The notes under the pieces are model-generated. The model saw only the letters and a program-made list of their open reading frames with translations, made no database searches and was not told the origin of the DNA. This document shows, one piece after another, positions 20,340 through 31,163 of a stretch of 64,000 bases of DNA. Every line of letters starts with the position of its first letter. The first letter of the stretch is position 1. The DNA comes from an uncultured Candidatus Saccharibacteria bacterium (GTDB lineage Bacteria > Patescibacteriota > Saccharimonadia > Saccharimonadales > Saccharimonadaceae): positions 62,001 through 126,000 of the forward strand of contig CAMCBN010000001.1 of the NCBI GenBank assembly GCA_945873065.1, read 5' to 3'. The position numbers and the translations under genes were made by a program.

Positions 20340-22103
20340 TTATGCTATATCCGAAGTGACTCGATTCACTTCTTCTAATGTAGTTATGCCTTGTAATGCC
20401 TTGAGGTAACCATCTTGACGCATAGTGATCATACCCTGTTCGATAGCTTTCTTTTGGATAATGTTGCTTGAGGCACGACTAGTGATTAATTGTTGGATCT
20501 CTTCAGTCACATCCATCACCTCAAACAAGCCAGCCCGGCCACTATAACCGCGTGGTGAATTCGGCGTATCACGTCCTCGCACCAAGCGGTACGATTTTTG
20601 CCCAGCCAAAGGTAGATCACTGTAACCTAGATCTGCAGCGACCTTAGCTACTTCAGCCTTCGTCTTTGGCAAAAGATGTCCGACAGTCTGAATGATACTT
20701 TCTGTCTCGAGCTGATTCGACCAATAATTTTCGTGCTGCGCAGCAACACGTCGCACCAAGCGCTGTCCAATAATCGTATTAACCGTACTAGCGATCAAAA
20801 ACGGCTCAATATGCATGTCCAATAATCGCGGCAACACGCCAGCTGCTGAATTGGTGTGTAGAGTTGAAAACACTAAATGTCCAGTCAGCGCTGCTTGCAC
20901 CGCCAAGTTAGCGGTTTCGCTATCGCGGACCTCACCGACCATCACTACGTCTGGATCCTGGCGCAGAATACTACGCAAACCGTTGGCAAATGTCAGACCA
21001 ACGTCGCTATTGACCTGGATTTGATTGACACCCTCCATCTTGTATTCGACCGGGTCTTCTAGTGTAACAATGTTGATCGTGTCGTCTTTAATTTCTTTGA
21101 TGAGTGCATAGAGGCTCGTCGACTTACCCGAACCAGTCGGACCAGAAGTCAAAATCATGCCATTAGGCCTGTGAATCCCCTGGCGGATTAGACGCAAAGC
21201 TCGCCCCGCATAACCCATCTGCTCGAGCTCAAACGACGTACCAGTCTTGTCTAGCAGACGGATCACAACCTGCTCACCCCAAACCACCGGACTAATCGCG
21301 ATACGCAGGTCGACTTCCTTGTCGGCTACTTTAACAGCGAACTGTCCATCCTGCGGGATACGATGCTCATCAATTTTTAACTCCGACAAAATCTTGATCC
21401 GACTCACCAACGCCGGCTCGATGCTTTTGGGTAATTGCATGACTTCGCGCAACACACCGTCGACTCGACAACGAATTTTAAGTGACTTCTCGAGCGGCTC
21501 GATATGAATATCGCTAGCCCGACTTTTGACGGCATACTCTAAAATGGTACTCAACGCACGGCTTATTGGCGAATCCTGTACGATCGTCTTGATATCGCCT
21601 CGAGCCTCGGCAGCTGCTTCGGCTTGCGATACTTGCGCTGCCTCGTTCACACTGGTGAGATCGGTGCGATACTGCTCTAACACATGACGCACTCCTGCTT
21701 CTGAAGCCATGAAGACTTTCAGTGGGCGCTGGACACGGTTAGCTAGATAATCCACTGCTTGGACATTATTAGCATCGATCATCGCCACCGCCAAGCGGTT
21801 TTGTACCTCGGCTAGTGGCACGGCCATGAAACGCTCAGCGATATCCGATGGCAATAACGCCAAAATATCCTGGTCGACGATAGTATTAGTCAGATTGACA
21901 TATGGCACACCAGATACATGAGCTATTGCACGAGTCAATAACTCGTTATCGATCGCTGACTCTTTCGTCAAAATAGTTAGCAGTGGCTGCCCAGACTCCT
22001 CCGCCTCTTTGGTCGCTTCATCTAGACGTTTACGAGTGATCAACCCCTCATCAAGTAGGAGCTTGGTCAGTTTGTCTTGCATGTCACCCATCATCACCGC
22101 CAC
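20340..22103 (-). CDS. pilB: Type IV pilus extension ATPase
   Basis: MshEN N-terminal domain, TSGPTGSGKSTSLYALIKEI, VMVGEVRDSETA. Confidence 0.95.
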   Translation of the reverse strand: MAVMMGDMQDKLTKLLLDEGLITRKRLDEATKEAEESGQPLLTILTKESAIDNELLTRAIAHVSGVPYVNLTNTIVDQDILALLPSDIAERFMAVPLAEVQNRLAVAMIDANNVQAVDYLANRVQRPLKVFMASEAGVRHVLEQYRTDLTSVNEAAQVSQAEAAAEARGDIKTIVQDSPISRALSTILEYAVKSRASDIHIEPLEKSLKIRCRVDGVLREVMQLPKSIEPALVSRIKILSELKIDEHRIPQDGQFAVKVADKEVDLRIAISPVVWGEQVVIRLLDKTGTSFELEQMGYAGRALRLIRQGIHRPNGMILTSGPTGSGKSTSLYALIKEIKDDTINIVTLEDPVEYKMEGVNQIQVNSDVGLTFANGLRSILRQDPDVVMVGEVRDSETANLAVQAALTGHLVFSTLHTNSAAGVLPRLLDMHIEPFLIASTVNTIIGQRLVRRVAAQHENYWSNQLETESIIQTVGHLLPKTKAEVAKVAADLGYSDLPLAGQKSYRLVRGRDTPNSPRGYSGRAGLFEVMDVTEEIQQLITSRASSNIIQKKAIEQGMITMRQDGYLKALQGITTLEEVNRVTSDIA

Positions 22104-22112
22104 ATTACCTCC

Positions 22113-22349
22113 CTACTTATTCGCCTGACTGCCCTGTCCAATGATAGTCTCTACCGCTGGATTGATCGCGTCTTTGTTGAACACAGCAGTGTCAGGTTCA
22201 TCGATAGTATCAGGCACTTTTTCGACCATCTCAACCTTCTCTCCTTGTGGCGACACCCGCAACAGTGGAATGCTACTAGCCACAAAAAATGCCACCACCA
22301 CCGATATACTGGCGATCAAAATAACCATAGCAATATCACTTTTTTTCAT
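22113..22349 (-). CDS. Small single-TM protein in the pilus operon
   Basis: MKKSDIAMVILIASISVVVAFFVASSIPLLRVSPQGEKVE; overlaps pilO. Confidence 0.65.
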   Translation of the reverse strand: MKKSDIAMVILIASISVVVAFFVASSIPLLRVSPQGEKVEMVEKVPDTIDEPDTAVFNKDAINPAVETIIGQGSQANK

Positions 22350-23023
22350 GGCTTGACGTCCTTTTTCTTTAGCTCGATACTTTTAGCGGGTGAATAGTAT
22401 GCGTGAGCAGCGATCTTCATTGTGACCTTACTATCTGTCCGCTCAATCGTCGCACTATCTATCGTGATCACCCTGATCGATTTCTCAAACCGCTGCAATA
22501 GCTCCTTTAGCGCCGATGCATTCGTCGCTGACACCTCCATATTGAAATGAATTGTCTGCAAATCAGCGGTGCTATCATCGTTAGTATTACCAGTAGCGTC
22601 ATCAGATTGGTCCATGTTAAGTGAGTCGAGCGACAGCCCAGCTACCCCGTTCACCAACTTTTTTTGTAATGACGCTCCTAACGACAAGGAGTTATCCTCA
22701 GCTGGCAAAGCATCGAGCACCACCTGCAGAGCTTTCTCGTCGTTGTTGATGCGGCTAGCATTAAGACCAGAGTTAGTTTCTAACACCTTCAAGTCGCCAC
22801 GTAGCTTTTCGACAGCGGCATTATTGTTTTTGAGCGTAGATATAGCATCGTTCTTTTGCGACAAGATTTTTTCTTTGAATACGATCTGCTGCACCAAAAA
22901 CCACGAAATCACCAAAGCAAACCCGACTATCACCGAAGCTCCAGCCACCCACAAAAACATCACTCGACTTGAACGCTCGATCTGTTGCCGTTTGCGTACA
23001 ACGGTTTCTTGTTTCTTCGCCAT
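22346..23023 (-). CDS. PilO-like alignment subcomplex protein
   Basis: N-terminal TM plus coiled coil; position after pilN. Confidence 0.75.
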   Translation of the reverse strand: MAKKQETVVRKRQQIERSSRVMFLWVAGASVIVGFALVISWFLVQQIVFKEKILSQKNDAISTLKNNNAAVEKLRGDLKVLETNSGLNASRINNDEKALQVVLDALPAEDNSLSLGASLQKKLVNGVAGLSLDSLNMDQSDDATGNTNDDSTADLQTIHFNMEVSATNASALKELLQRFEKSIRVITIDSATIERTDSKVTMKIAAHAYYSPAKSIELKKKDVKP

Positions 23024-23748
23024 TATGACTTCTCCTTATCGCTTGATCGCGGTGTGAACAGGCTGTCTGGTACATGCAATCGCGAATCAGTCACATCAGT
23101 ACTACCAGTCGGAGCCTCGATACGCACATTCTTTGAATTATTCGATAATAGCTCTTCTGGGTAGACGAAAGTCAACTTGAAACGCAATACCTTAGCACCG
23201 CTAGCATCCTCACCGTAACTCGTATCGCTCACAGTCACATCACTGGCAAGCTTGGTCGACTGTGATTGGTTGTTGCTATCGGTATACGTGATCTTGGTAT
23301 TAAGGATCATCTTTTTTAGTTTGTCGGTAGCTTCAAAGCTATTTGTAGCCGAACCTTCGATAGTTAGGCGAGTTTCGTTCGGGTCGAGACTGATCGTTGA
23401 CATTTTGATGTCGTTTGGTGCTGGCGGGTTGACCGCCTCAAGTACACTGAAAATGCGCGAGTTCATCATTTTGTTGTTGTGCATCGCTGATATCTGCGAC
23501 AACTGATGCTGAATAGTGATGATTTGATTGGCGTCTTTGACGTTGCTGAGCTTGTCGTACTCGCTTTTGATATCGTTGTTAGCCAACCATTCACGAGCGG
23601 TTTGTGTCCCAACATAGCCGATCAATAGCGCCACGATAACACCCGCAACGATACTGACTAAAATAGATAATGACACTACGCTATTACGCATACGCTGAGC
23701 GCGCAAATATTCACGTTTTACATCAGGAATTAAGTTGACCTCGATCAT
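23023..23748 (-). CDS. pilN: PilN-like alignment subcomplex protein
   Basis: MIEVNLIPDVKREYLRAQRMRN motif plus TM. Confidence 0.85.
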   Translation of the reverse strand: MIEVNLIPDVKREYLRAQRMRNSVVSLSILVSIVAGVIVALLIGYVGTQTAREWLANNDIKSEYDKLSNVKDANQIITIQHQLSQISAMHNNKMMNSRIFSVLEAVNPPAPNDIKMSTISLDPNETRLTIEGSATNSFEATDKLKKMILNTKITYTDSNNQSQSTKLASDVTVSDTSYGEDASGAKVLRFKLTFVYPEELLSNNSKNVRIEAPTGSTDVTDSRLHVPDSLFTPRSSDKEKS

Positions 23749-24791
23749 GTTGTATTTCTCCGTTTCGCCAACCCAACGGCAGTAGCAAATTCAGCCGCCA
23801 CATGCGCCAGCTGTTCTTGGCTGGATTGTGGCATACTAACACCCTGCCATGGGTTACCTGGCGTAGCAGATACCGATACTTGCGCCGCGATATAATCACC
23901 AAAGTACGGGATCATCTGGCCAAAACCAGTCAGCGTGATCGTCGCTACTTGAGCATTGTTGTAACGAGTCTGGAAAAACTTAATCGACTTCGTCAGCTCG
24001 CTCGCAAAGCTATCAAGCGTCCCCTCGACTGCGCGTACGACTTGTCCATCGAGCCGGTCTTCTGCCAAGCCAAACTTGAGAATGAACTGTCGAGCTTGGT
24101 CTTCTTGTACGCTCAAATTTTGTACCGCCGCCTTAACGAAACTAGCCAATCCCGATGGTATAGTTCGCACAAGGCGTGGCGCACCACCATACACTATCGC
24201 TAGATCTGTTGACAGCTCACCGATGTCGATCAATAACGCCGCTTGCGTGTCTGTCTTTGCTGGCGCCAAAGCTCGCACCATCGCTATCGGATCTGGCTCG
24301 ATCGCAATGACATTCAATCCAAGCGACTCGATAAATTCCAGCCGATCCTCGCTATATGCCTTTGATACACTAGTGATCAACACCTCTTGCTGATCCTTGG
24401 CGCGCAGTGATGGGCCAAGCAACGCCCAGTCAACCTTCGCATCATCTGACATAGGTACGTATTGATCGATTTGGTACTTCATGGTTGCGCGTAGCTCTGC
24501 ATCGGCGATCTGCGGTACATCTACGATCGTAGTAAACGTTTTATTTGATGGCAAACCGATCGCTACATTTTTCGTCCGAATACCACTCTGGCCGATAGCC
24601 GTTGTGATTGTTTCACCCAAGCGGCGGCGTGCTTCTGGCGCATCGCTACCAGCGATCCGACGATCAATCGGCGCATACCCATGCGCCACTAGCTCCCATT
24701 GACTGTTTGTTGGTGCCAACTGCAATACTCGCACCGCATTCGTACCGATATCCAGTGCAAAGAAATCGCCCGACCCTTTTTGAAATTTCAT
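23745..24791 (-). CDS. pilM: Type IV pilus assembly protein PilM
   Basis: FFALDIGTNAVRVLQL, LLIDIGELSTDLAIVYGG; actin-like ATPase motifs. Confidence 0.93.
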   Translation of the reverse strand: MKFQKGSGDFFALDIGTNAVRVLQLAPTNSQWELVAHGYAPIDRRIAGSDAPEARRRLGETITTAIGQSGIRTKNVAIGLPSNKTFTTIVDVPQIADAELRATMKYQIDQYVPMSDDAKVDWALLGPSLRAKDQQEVLITSVSKAYSEDRLEFIESLGLNVIAIEPDPIAMVRALAPAKTDTQAALLIDIGELSTDLAIVYGGAPRLVRTIPSGLASFVKAAVQNLSVQEDQARQFILKFGLAEDRLDGQVVRAVEGTLDSFASELTKSIKFFQTRYNNAQVATITLTGFGQMIPYFGDYIAAQVSVSATPGNPWQGVSMPQSSQEQLAHVAAEFATAVGLAKRRNTT

Positions 24792-24936
24792 ACCTCCCCA
24801 TTATACATAAGCAACTTTCATTTAGGCAAGAGGTTGATGCGACTTTATCGATTGAGCAAGCAATAGACCTCATTAGTTAGCCAAAATTCACCAATTAAGA
24901 GTTACCAAGAATATTGGTTTTTACTCTATATATAAA

Positions 24937-27372
24937 TCAAAAGCGCGGTGCCACTTCTGTAGTCGTAGCAGTGGTAATCTGCAAATCACGTCCTTTATTG
25001 TAGCGCGAGCCCCACATGAACACATCTGCCCGCTGATTGAGCACCTCGGCTGGCTGTGCCAAAGCAGCTCCCTCGGCGCCAAAAGTACGGCGCAGCTGCA
25101 TCTGCCGCGCTATGATTGTCCCATTGATGACCAACTGCTCTTTGCAAGTGTTGATATTTAACCCGTCATAGTAGGCGCTACCCCGACGAATTTCATCGCA
25201 AGTAGAAATGACGCCATCGCGATTAGCCGCTGTGGGTTGAGCGATCAGCCAAGCGTTCACCTGCCTGACATTACCTTTGATAATAATATTCTTTGCTTTA
25301 ATCACTAGTTGTGGCAATTTCGTAGCATTATCTACTTCTGTAACACCGTAGAGTAAATCACCATCAATCGTCACATTACCACCCGCCTCGATCACTAATG
25401 TACTACTTCCTGGCAAAGTACCGTGTATAGTAGCATTGCCTGCCACCGTCCGGACAGTATTGCCACTATACGCCCCTACGTCGATCGTCGCACCCACCGC
25501 AGTACCACGACCAAAATTCGGTAAGGCCACACTACTAGGTGGCGCCCATCGCCCAGCCACCGTGCTAGTGTTAGCAAAAGCAAGATTGTTGCGGTATCGA
25601 TCAAAATCACCACTATAACCGTTTTTGCCTGACAATACCCCACCAGTCGCCGACACAATAGTCCCATTATTTTGCGGCGCCATCATACCATACTCGCCCC
25701 AACTACCATATACTGCGCCATCCTTAGTAGTCTTGAGGGTGACGATTTGCGCTGACCCATTTCCAGCCACCGTACCGATACCATTGCCAACACGTACATC
25801 ACCACCCCAGATTTGCACCCACGGCAACTTCGTCACTGTCACACAAGCTGGCGATGACACGCGGCGCTCATTGGCATCGGAATGTTTGTAATTGTAATCT
25901 TTGATAGCTACGATCCGGCAAATCATATCACCCACCTTGGCATCAGAAGCATTAATGTCTTTGGTGTCATTGAGCCGATTGTAGCTATCGAGATATTTGC
26001 GCGACTCGCGGAAAGTCGGGCTACCTGCACAATCGACCGACTTTTTGCTACGCAGCCAAGTGCAAGCCGTATCATTACCCGAATAACTAGCCAGCGCATA
26101 GGGATACCCAGCGGCAGCTCCCCTATTGAAAATACCACCTATGCTCGATAAGAAGTCCTGACGGTTTTGGCTCCGCACGATAAACTGATAAGCCACCGAT
26201 TCACTCTCGGCGCGATCTATATCTTGCGTACCACCAGTGTTGTGAATCACTTCCTCGATCCGATTTGGCATAATATTACCACCTTCGACAGTAGCCAGTT
26301 TTTTGCCATCAATTGTCACCGATGGATACAATTCAAAATCTGATCTCACTCTAGCACAAGCAAAATCACTATACCCCCAGCCCGTATCACCGGCCTTGGC
26401 TGGCGACCACGACACCTGTTGACATAACTGTTTACCGACATCGCTTGCCCGCACACGATAAGTCGTATAGCGAGAGTCATCTCCACCGGTCGGATATAAC
26501 CGATAAAGAATCCGTCCGGCTGGGCCACTACGTCCACTAGTTATTTTGTGCCAACGATTGTATTCAGCGTTACCAAAGCCTGTACCATTTTGCTGTAATT
26601 CAATCGGGTTGTTGGGGTTTGGACCATTATTTCGAACATCATGAGCCCAGTAAACCTGTTCACCAGGAAATGCTTGAACTGACTTTTGCATATTACTAGT
26701 GCGTCCTGTCCAGGTTTTGCCGACATAACTCTGTCCATTGATCGTCCACGGTGGTAGACGACGTTGTATAGTGACACTGACTTGGTTCACACCGCAAGCT
26801 GTTTGCCGGCTTGATATGAGCGTGCGGCCACCATCTCCCGACATACAGCTATATAGACCCACACTAAAAGTCCGCGACTGACCCATTGGTATATCGAATC
26901 CGCTAATGTCGAGCTGAGCTTTCACCTCGCCACCCTGACTACTGTACTGACCACGCCCACTCATATAACCACGATACATCGTGCTCGCTTGAACATTTTT
27001 GATGCGACTATTTGGATTGTAATACCAATTCATATTACGGTCGAGATGCATTGATGCAACCTCATACGGACCGGTCCTAGTGCCAGTATAGCCAGAACCG
27101 CGGATCACGATATCGACCAAATTCGATTGGTTATAATCGACTGTCAGGCCCACTTTGTAATAATTTGGTTCACCAGGCTGAGAAAACCACACCATCGCGC
27201 ACGGGCTGCCGATATCACCACACAAAGCTGGCAGCTGCTCCTCGATACTATTGTATGGTTGCGATCGAGCCGATACTGTTGCTGGCGATAATATTATCGC
27301 GATCACAGCCAAGCAGGCTACGCTAATGTATTTGTAGGGGTTACTAGCCATCAAACCCGTTATTAATTTCAT
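24937..27372 (-). CDS. Large secreted protein preceding the pilus operon (candidate adhesin/pilus-associated)
   Basis: Signal peptide (YISVACLAVIAIILSPATVSA), beta-rich C-terminus (VIEAGGNVTIDGDLLYG...LVIKAKNIIIKGNV). Confidence 0.7.
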   Translation of the reverse strand: MKLITGLMASNPYKYISVACLAVIAIILSPATVSARSQPYNSIEEQLPALCGDIGSPCAMVWFSQPGEPNYYKVGLTVDYNQSNLVDIVIRGSGYTGTRTGPYEVASMHLDRNMNWYYNPNSRIKNVQASTMYRGYMSGRGQYSSQGGEVKAQLDISGFDIPMGQSRTFSVGLYSCMSGDGGRTLISSRQTACGVNQVSVTIQRRLPPWTINGQSYVGKTWTGRTSNMQKSVQAFPGEQVYWAHDVRNNGPNPNNPIELQQNGTGFGNAEYNRWHKITSGRSGPAGRILYRLYPTGGDDSRYTTYRVRASDVGKQLCQQVSWSPAKAGDTGWGYSDFACARVRSDFELYPSVTIDGKKLATVEGGNIMPNRIEEVIHNTGGTQDIDRAESESVAYQFIVRSQNRQDFLSSIGGIFNRGAAAGYPYALASYSGNDTACTWLRSKKSVDCAGSPTFRESRKYLDSYNRLNDTKDINASDAKVGDMICRIVAIKDYNYKHSDANERRVSSPACVTVTKLPWVQIWGGDVRVGNGIGTVAGNGSAQIVTLKTTKDGAVYGSWGEYGMMAPQNNGTIVSATGGVLSGKNGYSGDFDRYRNNLAFANTSTVAGRWAPPSSVALPNFGRGTAVGATIDVGAYSGNTVRTVAGNATIHGTLPGSSTLVIEAGGNVTIDGDLLYGVTEVDNATKLPQLVIKAKNIIIKGNVRQVNAWLIAQPTAANRDGVISTCDEIRRGSAYYDGLNINTCKEQLVINGTIIARQMQLRRTFGAEGAALAQPAEVLNQRADVFMWGSRYNKGRDLQITTATTTEVAPRF

Positions 27373-27510
27373 GCTTATGATTATACCAAAATCTAATCTA
27401 TCTTCACAGCCTGATAGCCATTGCTGTTAGCTAAGTTATCACTTTAGGTTTCGGTGGTCGCTCAAGCTCAACTACACTAATTAACACATGGATGCTGTAT
27501 ACTGTTATGT

Positions 27511-28596
27511 ATGAGTTTATCCATCGGAATCGTCGGCCTGCCAAACGTCGGCAAGTCAACCACTTTCAACGCGCTAACTAATAACGATATTTTAGCGGCT
27601 AATTATCCATTCGCAACAATTGAGCCAAATACTGGCATCGTGCCGGTGCCTGATGAACGTCTACAAGTTCTCACCAATCTCTACCACGCCCAGAAAATCA
27701 TCCCCGCCACCGTCACCTTTGTCGATATTGCTGGGCTGGTGGCTGGCGCGTCCAAAGGCGAAGGTTTGGGCAATAAATTCCTGGCCAATATCCGCCAGTG
27801 CGATGCTATCGTCCATGTGGTGCGCGCCTTTGAGAATGACGATATCGTCCGCCACGATGAAGCGCCAATTGACCCGAAAAATGACATTGACATCATCAAC
27901 ACCGAGCTCATTCTGGCAGATATCCAAACAATTGAGCAGCGCCTACCTCGCGCACAAAAAGAGGCTAAGGCAAACCCAAAACTACGCGCTACCGCCGATT
28001 ATTTACAGCATTTATTGGCGCAGCTTCAATCAGGCACGCCGCTGTCCGCCTTGCCAGAACTGAACACTGAACTTATTCACGACCTGCATTTGCTCACCGC
28101 CAAGCCAGTGATTTACGCTTTCAATGTTGACGAGGCTGGGCTAACTGATGCCGATCTGCAGACCAAATTGACTGCCCTGGTCGCCCCAAGTAAAGCCCTC
28201 TTCTTGAGCGCTAAATTAGAGGAAGAACTAAAGGGCTTACCGCCAGAAGACGCTGCTGAACTGCTCGAAAGTTACGGCGTCAAAGAAACCGGCTTATTGC
28301 AGCTCATTCACGCCGCCTACGACACCCTCGGACTGCAAAGCTACCTGACTGCCGGCGAAAAAGAAGTCCGCGCCTGGACGATTCATCAAGGCTGGACTGC
28401 GCCGCAAGCCGCTGGCGTCATTCACTCAGATTTTGAACGCGGTTTTATCGCCGCTCAGGTGATCGACTACGACGACCTCATCAAAGCCGGCTCCGAGGCC
28501 AAAGCGCGCGAAGCTGGCAAAATCCGCACCGAAGGCAAAGCCTATGTCATGCAGCCAGGCGATGTGGTGGAATTTCGATTTAATGTAAGTAAGTGA
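27511..28596 (+). CDS. ychF: Redox-regulated ATPase YchF (Obg family)
   Basis: GIVGLPNVGKSTTFNALT, FVDIAGLVAGASKGEGLGNKFL. Confidence 0.97.
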   Translation: MSLSIGIVGLPNVGKSTTFNALTNNDILAANYPFATIEPNTGIVPVPDERLQVLTNLYHAQKIIPATVTFVDIAGLVAGASKGEGLGNKFLANIRQCDAIVHVVRAFENDDIVRHDEAPIDPKNDIDIINTELILADIQTIEQRLPRAQKEAKANPKLRATADYLQHLLAQLQSGTPLSALPELNTELIHDLHLLTAKPVIYAFNVDEAGLTDADLQTKLTALVAPSKALFLSAKLEEELKGLPPEDAAELLESYGVKETGLLQLIHAAYDTLGLQSYLTAGEKEVRAWTIHQGWTAPQAAGVIHSDFERGFIAAQVIDYDDLIKAGSEAKAREAGKIRTEGKAYVMQPGDVVEFRFNVSK

Positions 28597-28704
28597 TTCT
28601 AGCTAGGAAACATGAGCAAACTCGCCAGGGATAGTGGCGAGTTTTGCATATACTATCACTACAATTCTTCTCAGAAGGTATAGCAAAGAGTACACTGGTA
28701 GTAT

Positions 28705-29337
28705 ATGTATCATTATATGCGGCGCATTGCCATACCGGTCATACTCGAGGTTGTTTTCATCGTCTCATGTTTTGTCCTGCCACGGCGCTTGTATGTTTAT
28801 AGTAATACAGCATTTTTCGTGGCGCTGCTTGGTTACATCATCGCGACAAAAAGTGTGAGTATGCACCAGTGGTGTCGTGCGCTCGCTGGTGGGTGGCATT
28901 TTTGGCGGCAGGTAGTAATCACGCTGGTTTGCGCAGCAGGAGCGTTTGGTGCGACGAGCGTGCTCGAGCAAGCCTTCCCTCACCTCACCACAGGTGCTAT
29001 TACGATGCCGGTCAAGACGGCAGGCGAATTGCTACTCTTCGCGCTCTCAACCATCATTCTCCCCGCCATTGTAGAGGAAACAATTTTTCGCAAGCAAATG
29101 ATCTGCTTAGCCAGTCGCACAGCGATCATCTGCACCACTTTGCTGAGTGCTATGTTGTTTGCAGCAGAGCACTTCGTCGCACCATGGGGTGTGCTGCTGG
29201 GCATGGTGTGGGCGCTGCCATTTAGCCTAGCATACATCACGACACGCAATATACATGTGCCAATGACGGCACATGCCATTGCGAGCATACTCATCAACGG
29301 GCCGACGGTGGTGATGGCGCTATTTGTTGTACTGTGA
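28705..29337 (+). CDS. CPBP-family intramembrane metalloprotease
   Basis: VEETIFRKQM, FAAEHF, HAIASIL motifs; multi-TM. Confidence 0.85.
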   Translation: MYHYMRRIAIPVILEVVFIVSCFVLPRRLYVYSNTAFFVALLGYIIATKSVSMHQWCRALAGGWHFWRQVVITLVCAAGAFGATSVLEQAFPHLTTGAITMPVKTAGELLLFALSTIILPAIVEETIFRKQMICLASRTAIICTTLLSAMLFAAEHFVAPWGVLLGMVWALPFSLAYITTRNIHVPMTAHAIASILINGPTVVMALFVVL

Positions 29338-29662
29338 TGTGTGCTACTTGGATTTATATTTACTATATTATTCGCACTATCCTATTCTCTGCTTTTTTAG
29401 AATCTCGTATAAATAACTATCAAGTGCGGGCAGTATAAAAGGTCTTTATTTATTATATATAACGATTCATGCCGACAGGCGGTATATAAAGCCTAGATCG
29501 TATCCGTTCGAAACACTCACTTTCCTCACCGCTTCATTCGTTGGAGTGTGAAACTGGTTTTTCTCAGTCTAAGCGTGTGGCTGGAGGTAACCAGCTTTTA
29601 TATTGCTTTGCCAGAGAGAGTAGCAAGAGAAGCTGCCAACGATGCTTGCTCTCAATGAGACG

Positions 29663-30391
29663 TTAGCGCCTTGTGCTTTTTTGCAATCGGTAAAACCGCT
29701 CTTGGTTGCCATGCGCGCCCTTCACACTACTATCGGCCTTGTCGATGATCACACACTGGGTGCGCACCCACTGCTCAAAGTCGCGCAGGATGGCGCGGCG
29801 CACGCTGTCATTTTTGACGATGCCACCGCGCGTAAGCTGCGCTCGCTGCGCCTCAAACTGCGGCTTGACCATTGCGATAATGCTGGTGTGCGGACTGCTA
29901 ATGCGCACTAGGTGCGGCAAAATTTTGCGCAGGCTAATGAACGATACATCAATGACAATAATGTCTGGCGTGGTGGCAGGCACAAAATCGCGAATGTCGG
30001 TTTTTTCATGCAGCTCAACGCATGGGTGGTTTCGTAGTTTAGGGTGCATTTGGTTCGTACCTACATCGACTGCAAAAATTTTTTTGGCACCATGTTGCAA
30101 TGCATAGTCGGTGAAACCGCCCGTGCTACTGCCGACATCTAACACTATCGCTTGTTCAAAATTAATATTCAATTGTCGCGCTACACTGGCTAGTTTCAAG
30201 CCAGCTCGCGACACATACGATTCATTAGCCATAATTTTTATATGTGACACTTGGCTTACAAGTATGCCAGATTTTTGTGCGATAGACCCATCAACTTCTA
30301 CCATGTGCAAACGAATAAGATTCTCTGCCTGAGAGCGAGTCTCCACGAGTCCACGCTCGACCATCATTTTATCAAGACGATATTTTATCAT
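29663..30391 (-). CDS. tlyA: TlyA-family rRNA methyltransferase
   Basis: S4-like N-terminus RLDKMMVERGLVETRSQAENLI, LDVGSSTGGFTDYALQHGA. Confidence 0.93.
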   Translation of the reverse strand: MIKYRLDKMMVERGLVETRSQAENLIRLHMVEVDGSIAQKSGILVSQVSHIKIMANESYVSRAGLKLASVARQLNINFEQAIVLDVGSSTGGFTDYALQHGAKKIFAVDVGTNQMHPKLRNHPCVELHEKTDIRDFVPATTPDIIVIDVSFISLRKILPHLVRISSPHTSIIAMVKPQFEAQRAQLTRGGIVKNDSVRRAILRDFEQWVRTQCVIIDKADSSVKGAHGNQERFYRLQKSTRR

Positions 30392-31091
30392 TTCATCATT
30401 ATATCACCCTTAACTTATGTGAATTTTCCAAATTTTATATCTTCAAACTTCGTACTAAAAATTTATACATAAGCATTATCGTATAAAACATTATTTTTAA
30501 AGTATTTATATAATTTATATTTCTCGCATATTTAATTTTCGTAGCTTTTAGCAAAATCAAATTTCAAATTATAATGACAGTTCGTCTCTTAATGAAACTG
30601 TCTTATTGTACACATTATGTGTTCAACCATAAGCTTTTTATATTAATATCACTTACTATACCAAAGTCATCTCATATTCTTATTATTCGATGTCATATTT
30701 ACACTATATTTAAAATAACTCTTGTGCTTTTTACATTACACCCTAAAGTTGTATTCATTTCATCATTGTTGTATATACATAGTTGCATTTTTACTAAAAT
30801 AACGTATAGCTGTCTATATAATAATTTGTTGTCAATCTTGATACGTTGTTTGTTTATCATCTATTTAATTATTGTTGCGCTGTCTACATCGATCAAACCA
30901 AGAATTTACGCTTTAATTTCGTTGTTAAATTATAGTTAGCCATTACCCCACACCTCATATGCCTTCTGATTTATAATCGATAAGCGTTTGTGTTGTATTA
31001 TCAACATTAGCTATTGCCGTATCGGCCAAACCATATCTTTAGCTATATTTGATGTTGTCTTATATACATCTTATAGCTTTGCCAAAATAAT

Positions 31092-31113
31092 ACCGCACCT
31101 TGTGTAGTGCGGT
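31092..31113 (-). terminator. Terminator downstream of efp
   Basis: ACCGCAC/GTGCGGT followed by ATTATTTT on minus strand. Confidence 0.75.
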
Positions 31114-31163
31114 TACAAATATGCCCTTCTCAGGCCACCTAAGGCCCTCTGTGCGGCTTTATA

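Noticed and set aside
30574-30939. 121-aa hydrophobic ORF in AT-rich island
   Set aside because: Composition-driven (T-rich strand gives Ile/Leu/Phe/Ser); no SD seen; no recognisable domain
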